Assembly (NCBI RefSeq): GCF_018873765.1
Contig: NC_057925.1
Location: 58,912,970 to 58,976,969 of the forward strand
DNA: 64,000 nt
Direction: 5' to 3'
DNA from: Telopea speciosissima
Taxonomy: Eukaryota > Streptophyta > Magnoliopsida > Proteales > Proteaceae
Of the stretch, positions 57,985 to 64,000 are shown piece by piece (within the stretch, counting starts at the first letter, position 1; every line of letters starts with the position of its first letter). The translations under genes and the position numbers were made by a program. A model generated the notes under the pieces. It saw only the letters and a program-made list of their open reading frames with translations, was not told the DNA's origin and ran no database searches.

Positions 57985-59720
57985 TTGGAATCTAAACAAT
58001 TCTTTACTTTTGCAATAGAGAGAAAGCACAATGGAGAAAGAACCAAAATGCACTCAAAGAAGATAAAGGTATGTATTCAAGCAGTTATTACCAACATCCC
58101 CTTTACATGGCAATGGAACAGATGCATCCCTTGAACTTCCAATCCAACTCCTAGACATAGTTTCCACGTGTAACTGCTAAAAAGAAAAAATCCTTAATAT
58201 TAAATGTCATTTTGCATATCTCCTTGTCATCCACTAACATGAAGAAATAATATGGTCAAGACAAAAGTTCAACGATGAGATCACAAATAGAAAGCTAGAC
58301 ACAAGTGCATTGATCAAAGAATTGAGGAGCTATACTTACTCAGCCCTAGAGCTCTTCTCTCTTGCTTCGTGGTAATCTGCAAGCCCTAAAAGGGAGAAAA
58401 AAGAAAAAGTGTTTACAAGTTATAGTTTTGAATTTTGAATTTTTTTTTTTGGTAGTACTATAAAAGTTCACTTTTCTTCATTACCACCCTATCACATATT
58501 TTGATTCTTCTTTGCCACTTCAATTTGGAATCTACAAGGAACCCATCCTTCTGCATTCTTGAACTTGCTTAGGACTACCTCTACCATGTTTGGAACCTCA
58601 ACAAATAATCATGGTCCATGTTGTCAAGTCATCATCCAAGTTTGTTCAATTGTAGAAAATTCCTTTCCCTTAAAGGTTGTCTTTTGTCAAATATAAATGT
58701 TTTGGAGAATTGTTATGACTCTTTAAGAGTCCTTATAAAGTAGATCATTGTCAAGGAAAAGGGCACAAACTTGTCAACCATATATTGGTGTTCAATCACT
58801 TCAAAAATTTCACCTACTTTTGACTTCCATGCTCAGTATTACTCTAGAAGGAGAAAGAGAAGAAGAGTTAATTAAAATAATGGGACAAGTGCAAGGGTTG
58901 AATGCTGTGTACCCTGGCCAGACAAATTTGATATTCTCTTCTAGTCTATACCTTTCCTCATTCACTGTCCTTCTTAACTCTTTCTGGTGCTAGAGCAGGC
59001 TTATTAAAGGTTAAGTCAGGAACTCAGGCCTCTCTCTCTCTCTCTAACTTCATTGGTCCCTTTGAAAGAGCAGGTTCAGTAAATGCATTGGTTGTGTGAC
59101 TTGTGTCCTCTTGTGAAGGCTATAGTATGAAACTGTACAAAAATAACTGTAGCCTTTGTGATGACTGTTCAAACATTGCTGCAGGTTATATGGGCCTTTG
59201 TTTTCTTCTTTGAAAATTTAAGAGGGCAAGCTGCAGTGACTCAGTGAGAGAGGGGGAAATACAAGTTGAACTAGATGGGTCCTTTGGAAATAAAATCATA
59301 CACAAGAGATTAATATGGAGGTGTCCACCTTCAACAACAAGGGTGTGGGCGATAAAGCATGCCAACCCATGAAATGGATTTGACTTGCAAAATCAATTAA
59401 CTTGGACCAGGCTCCCAGTCTAATATATAGCTTCTTGGATCTTGTAACTGAGTTACAAGTTAAATAACCTAGAAACTCTGCGAAGAAGAGTGGAGGACAG
59501 AATTTCTTTTATTTCCTTTCTAAAGTCTCTGACCCCATCTATGATCTATTTCTCAGCTCCCAAACCCACCCCCTATTCACTCACCTTTACTTCCTAATCT
59601 CAAGCACATATAATGCAAACCTCTTTTCCATAAAAGACATCACAAGCACATATAATGCAGCCCCCTTGCTGATCAAGTACACATTGTGTACCGAGTCTGT
59701 TAATCATCTTTAGGAGGGGT
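57985..59720. other. CACTA interior with exon-like stretches
   Basis: Two minus-strand stretches look like exons. About 58165-58085 follows a polypyrimidine tract and 'tttttagcag' and reads TMSRSWIGSSRDASVPLPCK. About 58371-58335 lies between a 'cttgcag' acceptor and a 'gtaagta' donor. I do not recognise the parent gene. The rest has no feature. Confidence 0.35.
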
Positions 59721-59727
59721 ATTTATG

Positions 59728-60025
59728 AACCCACACACTCACCCCCAGCCCTTGTTGCCCCTACATACAATCACACACTCACACACTCACCCCCACCCCT
59801 TGCTGCCCCTATACACACTCACCCCAGCCCTTGCTGCCCCTACACAGTCACACACTCACCCCCACCCCTTGCTGCCCCTACAGACACACCCACACACTCA
59901 CCTCCACCCCTTGCTGCCCCTATACACACTCACACACTCACCCCAACCCTTGCTGCCCCTACACACTCACACACTCACCCCAGCCCTTCCTGCCTCTACA
60001 CACTCACACACTCACCATACCCACA
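59728..60025. repeat. Minisatellite with CACACTCACC and CCCTTGCTGCCCCTA units
   Basis: About six imperfect units combine 'cacacactcaccccca' with 'cccttgctgcccctacac'. All plus-strand frames through it are open and give His/Pro/Thr/Leu-rich repeats, which is a consequence of the repeat and not evidence for a protein. Confidence 0.8.
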
Positions 60026-60755
60026 TGTTCCCATCACCATGAAATTCTCCACCATCCAATCCAATCCAATCCAACTCAACCCCAACCATTTCCCTGCTTG
60101 TTCCATGACATCTAATTACTAGAGCCGTTGAAGAATAAATTGTTGGTTGGGGTGCCCCAACTGATTTGCAGTAGAAACCCTTCATTTAATAACCAACTAT
60201 GAATTTGGCACCTTCTTCCTCAATTTTCTTTAAAAATGAATTACTCAAAGCATTTGATCACTAAAACTAATGGTTGGATCATAAAACAGAGCTGGACTCA
60301 CATGCAACTAAGAACGAAGAAGAGAATATCTCCTCTGCTGTTCCTCCTATAAAAATCCATTTTTTACAGCTTTGGGTGGCCAGTGGATTGGATTGCAAGT
60401 GACCTTCAGGCTCTCCCAATCTTTCCCAAACATGGCTTTTTCCACCCCATAAAAAACAAGAATTCATAAGCCCACTTCTGCAACTTGCACCTCATCTCCC
60501 CAGTTGGGGAGAAAAGGCATTATCAAAAAGAAGAAAGGTGATGAACAAAGTAAAAGTAAAGTAGTGAATTGCAGATTAAGTTTTACACACATTAAATAAA
60601 GGATAAAGGGAAAACGTAAAAGTGAAGTAGATTTCTTCAAAAGCCAGATAGATCGAGAGGGACAGATAGAGAAGAGAAACCACGAGCGGGAATGTTTTTT
60701 TTTTTTTGGTAGAAGAGCGGGAATGTTGAAAGACCAAAAAAATAAATACAATCTC
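60026..60755. other. CACTA interior, no gene recognised
   Basis: Open frames on the minus strand (60467-60279 and 60823-60464) lack known motifs. A T-run lies at 60692-60704. Confidence 0.35.
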
Positions 60756-61272
60756 TTACAGTAAAAAATAATCCGTTGCCCTAAGTGATATAAGGCGATG
60801 GTTCTTGTACAACCGTTGGCCAAAATTGATATAAGGCGACGGTTCTTGTAAAACCGTTGGCCAAAATAAATACAATCCCTTATGCCTTAAGTGATTTAAG
60901 GCGACGGTTCTTATAAAACCGTTGGTCAAAATAATATAACACAACGGTTTGTATTATGTTGTTGCTACAAATCGTATTTTTCGTAACGGTTATAGAATTA
61001 CCGTTGTATTAAATATTTTTTTGCGACGCCAATATATTTTTCGTCATCCTAAATGAAATTTGGCGACTCTATATTGGTGCATGTAGTTGTAAATCATATT
61101 GGGCGACGGATTATATATTACCGTTGCTATAACTCATATTGGGCGACGAATTATATATTACCGTTGCTATAAATTAAATAAGGCGATGAATGGTAAACTA
61201 CTGTTGCTATAAATATATATTTGGCTACGGTAAACATTTTTACCGTCGCCAAAAATGCTTTTTCTTGTAGTG
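60756..61272. repeat. CACTA right subterminal repeats
   Basis: Tandem blocks read 'aaggcgacggttcttgtaaa' with 'accgttggccaaaat', then 'attgggcgacgaattatata' with 'ttaccgttgctataa'. They mirror the words at the left end. Confidence 0.8.
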
Positions 61273-61275
61273 GCA

Positions 61276-61687
61276 GAAAGCTGTAGACATACAAAATTTA
61301 TACCGCCAAGGAGAAAAGGTTCTAGCCAAAGCACGACGATTAAGGATCCATATACTAACAGAAACACAGAAAAGACAAATAAATAGAACGCATGAATAAT
61401 TAAAGAAATCAACAAATACAGTTAAGAGGTGCACCGGATTCAGTGATTGAGCTTCCCGAGTAGTGCCAGGTGCCAGGCCAGGAGAAAAGTGATAATCTGA
61501 CAAGCCAATACCAACAGAATACCAAGCAGATGCCTCCTCAAACCAAGTAGAAAAAAAAATGGAGAAAAGCAGAAGGGTCTGTAGTGGATGCCAGATAATG
61601 GTCCAAGAGCAGCTTCATAGAGGCAATATCAGAGGAAATGGATGAGGAAAGAGGGGGAAGGGATAGCTTTCTCTTTTTTGCTACAAC
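61276..61687 (-). other. LINE spacer between ORF1 and ORF2
   Basis: About 410 bp between the ORF1 stop and the CACTA insertion. With the 21 bp left on the other side of the CACTA element it makes up the inter-ORF region of the LINE. No gene is seen. Confidence 0.5.
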
Positions 61688-62890
61688 CTAATGCAGATGA
61701 ATATCCGCAGAGAACTCAGCCAGGTTAGGGGAGAAGGGACCAAGAACAGGGCAAGGGGAAATACAAAACTGTGGGTCCAGATCTAGAGGTAAAGGTGGTG
61801 GGTACATATGAGCCGAACCAGTAGGTTCCAGTGAATCAAACCCGCTAAGCACAGCAGGTAGGACATCAGCCGAAAGCGAATCAGTTCTGGGATCGGTGAG
61901 CAGTGCGTTAATGAATGAATCATCATTGGAGTCTGAAGGTGACAGGTTGGGTAAAGGCTCAAAGGGTTCCACGGGGACCAGGCTTGGTTCAGGTAGGATC
62001 TCTTTTACGCCATCAGAAGTGGGGGCCACCATTGAATCCAGAGGACCGGTCGCACCCTCCCATTCCATAGAAATATTCCCCTCCAATAACACTGGGCCAG
62101 TAATCACAGGTAAAGGAGTCAACGTCTCAGGAGAAGAATCTGACTCAGTCACAATAACAGTATTATTTTGTGTTATATTATGGTCCTCCAATAACCCAGT
62201 AAAATTCACCAATAGACGAACAGTAAATGGCCTGATCAAACATCCCAACAGATAGATCACTGGTAGAAGAAGAACTTGATGGTCCAAAAATAGAGGGACA
62301 GGACCCAATGTCATGACATAACCGGCCACAGCGCCCACAAACTTTGAATTCCTCATACTTTAAATCCACTGAAGATAAGACTCCACGACAGGACCTGATT
62401 TTTGAATGCATGCACAACTGACGTCTCCATTTGATTAGTAATTTAACTCGGGCAGTGCCAAATCCGACTCCAAATATAAAGAGATGATTCTCCCAACACA
62501 AGAGACAGCTTGTTTTATGGCATCATAGGAGAATGCCTCGGCCGGAATCGGACTAACTTGTACCCAAATAGGCACATACTCTCTTTCAGCTGCATGATGT
62601 CTTCATCAAAACCATGTGGAATAACATGGACCAAATTGATCGTTAAAGGAGGTGGTGTTTCTTATAAAAAAGGATTTGGCTCTTGTTCTGCAGTGGTGAG
62701 AGCTGGAGCGTTCAACACCCCCCTTAAGATGCTGCCATGTGGACTGAACAGTATCCAACGATCTAAAGCAAAAGGAACATTTTTAAGTCATTTAATTCAT
62801 TGTTAGTCGGGTCACTCTCTAACCCGAAAGAATCCATCCCTTCCTCTAACCTCCAGCTCCTGCGAAACGAGAATACCTCATCAAGCATCC
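61688..62890 (-). pseudogene. LINE ORF1 (gag-like) with zinc knuckle, frameshifted
   Basis: In the frame 62501-62178 the segment RGVLSSVDLKYEEFKVCGRC, then GRLCHDIGSC, gives a CCHC knuckle (CX2CX4HX4C, 62298-62339), typical for ORF1 of plant L1 LINEs. A frame change near 62200 leads to a Pro/Ser/Asp-rich C-terminal region ending at 61688. Upstream (62500-62890) fragments such as VIPHGFDEDIMQLKES suggest the N-terminal part, also broken. It should bind the LINE RNA in an intact element. Confidence 0.75.
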
Positions 62891-62899
62891 TCTCTGTTC

Positions 62900-63359
62900 C
62901 TCACCGCCATTACCCACTCAAGATTTTTGCCATCCGCAGAGAAAGACTGTAAATGTATCGGCATAAGGTTGATCAGCCCGGATGGATGAAGTAATCGAAA
63001 TTACAAAGAGAGGAAAAGACAAGAGGTAGAACAAATGGAGATTGATGATCGATCCTTTTACAGATTTACGTTTCTTGTTTTTTTCCTATTTTTCTTCTCT
63101 GATTTTTAAATTGTCAAACTCTTTTTCTTTTGAATCCGACGGAGGAAACGAATTGGTCATGGTGATACCACTGTTACTGTAATTGTTACCCATCTGAGAA
63201 GAAAGACATGAAATCTGAGAGAATATCTAAATCAGTCCCATGGATTTCAATTTTTTTCCCCTTCTCTCCTTACAATCTTGTCTGTACATTTCCCTTTCGC
63301 ACGAATGGATTCCTGGTTTTGTTTCTCTTCTTCTTGTTTTGGTTTCTGACGATCGAGGC
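62900..63359. other. Flank between LINE and F-box relic
   Basis: No gene is recognised. The low-coordinate part may still belong to the LINE 5' end. Confidence 0.35.
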
Positions 63360-63840
63360 CATGGATGTGTCCAATTCCAAGAACTGCAAAAGGGTTTCCA
63401 TTCCAAAATTCCCAAAGTTGGAAAGCTTCAATCACTGTAGCTTCTTGAGTTCTCGAGTGGTTGGATTTAACAGGTATATGGAGTCTCCGTAATGAATCTT
63501 CAAAAGCGGTGCTGACAAAGAAAAACATAACAACCCATTGCACGAACCCAAGATTGCGATTTCATACTGGAAATTCCCCAATTTGGTAAACAAGAAAGGT
63601 AAATCAAGTTTTTCACATCAATTGTCCTCTATTGTGTAAGAGGTTGTTCCATCAGTTAAGATGAGAGAAGGATTTTTCTCTGTGAATCGATTGTGGTATA
63701 GAGTGGTGAAGAAAAGAATCATCACTACACAAACATCGCCAATCTTTGGATACGCACCTGAATCGAACCAGGGACTTCACGGGTAGCCTTAAAAGGATAT
63801 CCTTGATTATATCGACTGGGAGATTCGACATCTCAACCAT
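63360..63840 (-). pseudogene. F-box gene with F-box-associated domain, frameshifted
   Basis: The ORF from 63840 reads MVEMSNLPVDIIKDILLRLP, then VKSLVRFRCVSKDWRCLCSD, a clear F-box, the Skp1-binding part of SCF ubiquitin ligases. It stops at 63652 after 62 codons. In another frame, about 63600-63430, the minus strand reads KLGNFQYEIAILGSCNGLLC, then FSLS, and NPTTRELKKL. This is the beginning of the F-box-associated domain that normally follows. One frameshift and at least two stops separate and end the pieces. The usual protein is about 350-420 residues, so this is a broken gene, and nothing after NPTTRELKKL is convincing. The upstream promoter region lies near the window edge. Confidence 0.75.
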
Positions 63841-64000
63841 TCTTTTTCTTCTTCTACTTCCTTCGTTATTGCATTCAAGAGAGAATTTTTCTAGGGTTTT
63901 TGCGGTGTTTGGAAGACAATGTGGGTTTTGCCACTCAAATAAGATCGTTCACATTACCTAGCATTTTGTCGATATATGGTTACCCTCGCCGGATCCCTTG

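Larger units (their letters stand above)
53818..61272. mobile_element. CACTA (En/Spm) DNA transposon, non-autonomous, with captured exon
   Basis: Both ends carry a CACTA-type inverted repeat: CACTTCAAGAAAACTCATTT at the left and CACTACAAGAAAAAGCATTT at the right when read inward, each followed by TTGGCGACGG. The 3-bp flanks are GCA on both sides (53815-53817 and 61273-61275), the exact target duplication expected for CACTA. Subterminal regions are packed with GGCGACGG/CCGTTGCC words. No transposase domain is visible in 7.45 kb, so it is probably non-autonomous. The interior holds a SURP-domain exon, an RTE LINE tail, a SINE and tandem repeats. Confidence 0.92.
49706..62900 (-). mobile_element. 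L1-type LINE retrotransposon, split by a CACTA element
   Basis: On the minus strand the order is ORF1 with a CCHC zinc knuckle (61688-about 62900), a spacer, then ORF2 with endonuclease, reverse transcriptase, zinc-binding region and RNase H (53796-49771), and an A-tail (T-run at about 49706-49720). This is the architecture of plant L1 LINEs. A CACTA element (53818-61272) interrupts the spacer 21 bp before the ORF2 start. Both ORFs are broken by several frameshifts. I could not fix the 5' end or a target duplication by eye, so the upper boundary is approximate. Confidence 0.88.

Noticed and set aside
59725..60115. Two overlapping plus-strand ORFs of about 100 codons rich in His, Pro, Thr and Leu
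   Set aside because: They translate a minisatellite whose units contain no stop in these frames. There is no conserved domain.
62510..62806. Plus-strand ORF of 98 codons
   Set aside because: It lies antisense to the LINE ORF1 region and matches no family.

Overview
This is nuclear DNA from a flowering plant. The evidence is split genes with GT-AG introns, COMT-type O-methyltransferases, a SAUR-like and an F-box gene relic, and a dense load of plant transposons (Copia, L1 and RTE LINEs, CACTA, Mutator-like, Au-like SINE, many hairpin MITEs). I cannot name the species. Protein-coding content is low; most of the window is repeats.

Region 1 (1-23.3 kb) is a tandem array of at least five units of one small gene family. 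Each unit has a GA-rich upstream block, a TATA box, and an ORF starting MARAF.V. that encodes one membrane segment, a basic patch and a Gly/Cys-rich tail. Copies at 888, 19628 and 22822 are intact, the copy at 5558 is truncated, and the copy at 16015 is a chimera whose last residues come from a transposon arm. Because the units are duplicates, several insertions can be compared with an empty site in a sister unit. These are a Mutator-like element with unidentified exon fragments (2770-4235), a 1.3 kb palindromic element with a 9-bp target duplication (13537-14867), and a degenerate Copia element (5910-13092) sitting in the centre of a hairpin element.

Region 2 (23.3-35 kb) is gene-poor. It holds a Mutator-like element carrying a broken SAUR-like gene (24500-26196), a small arabinogalactan-peptide-like gene with its own TATA box (26937-27134, minus), and many MITEs.

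Region 3 (35-47.4 kb) is an O-methyltransferase cluster. OMT-A (35120-37994, 364 aa) and OMT-B (40073-42570, 361 aa) are intact four-exon genes with the SAM-binding DVGGGIG motif and the catalytic His. A relic of a fourth exon lies at 38518-38686. OMT-C (44922-46921) is a disabled sister of OMT-A. MITEs shared or not shared between introns give the order of events.

Region 4 (47.6-64 kb) is a transposon nest. A Mutator-like element carries a MAP kinase phosphatase 1 fragment with an intact HCX5R signature (47601-49626). Next to it is an L1-type LINE (about 49706-62900) split by a 7.45 kb CACTA element (53818-61272) that has a perfect GCA target duplication. The CACTA element contains an exon of a SURP-domain (SUGP1-like) splicing-factor gene, an RTE LINE tail and a SINE. 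The right edge holds a frameshifted F-box gene with remains of its F-box-associated domain.

The main themes are repeated capture of host gene pieces by three classes of DNA element, and a tandem family of small membrane proteins with Gly/Cys tails that transposons keep remodelling.
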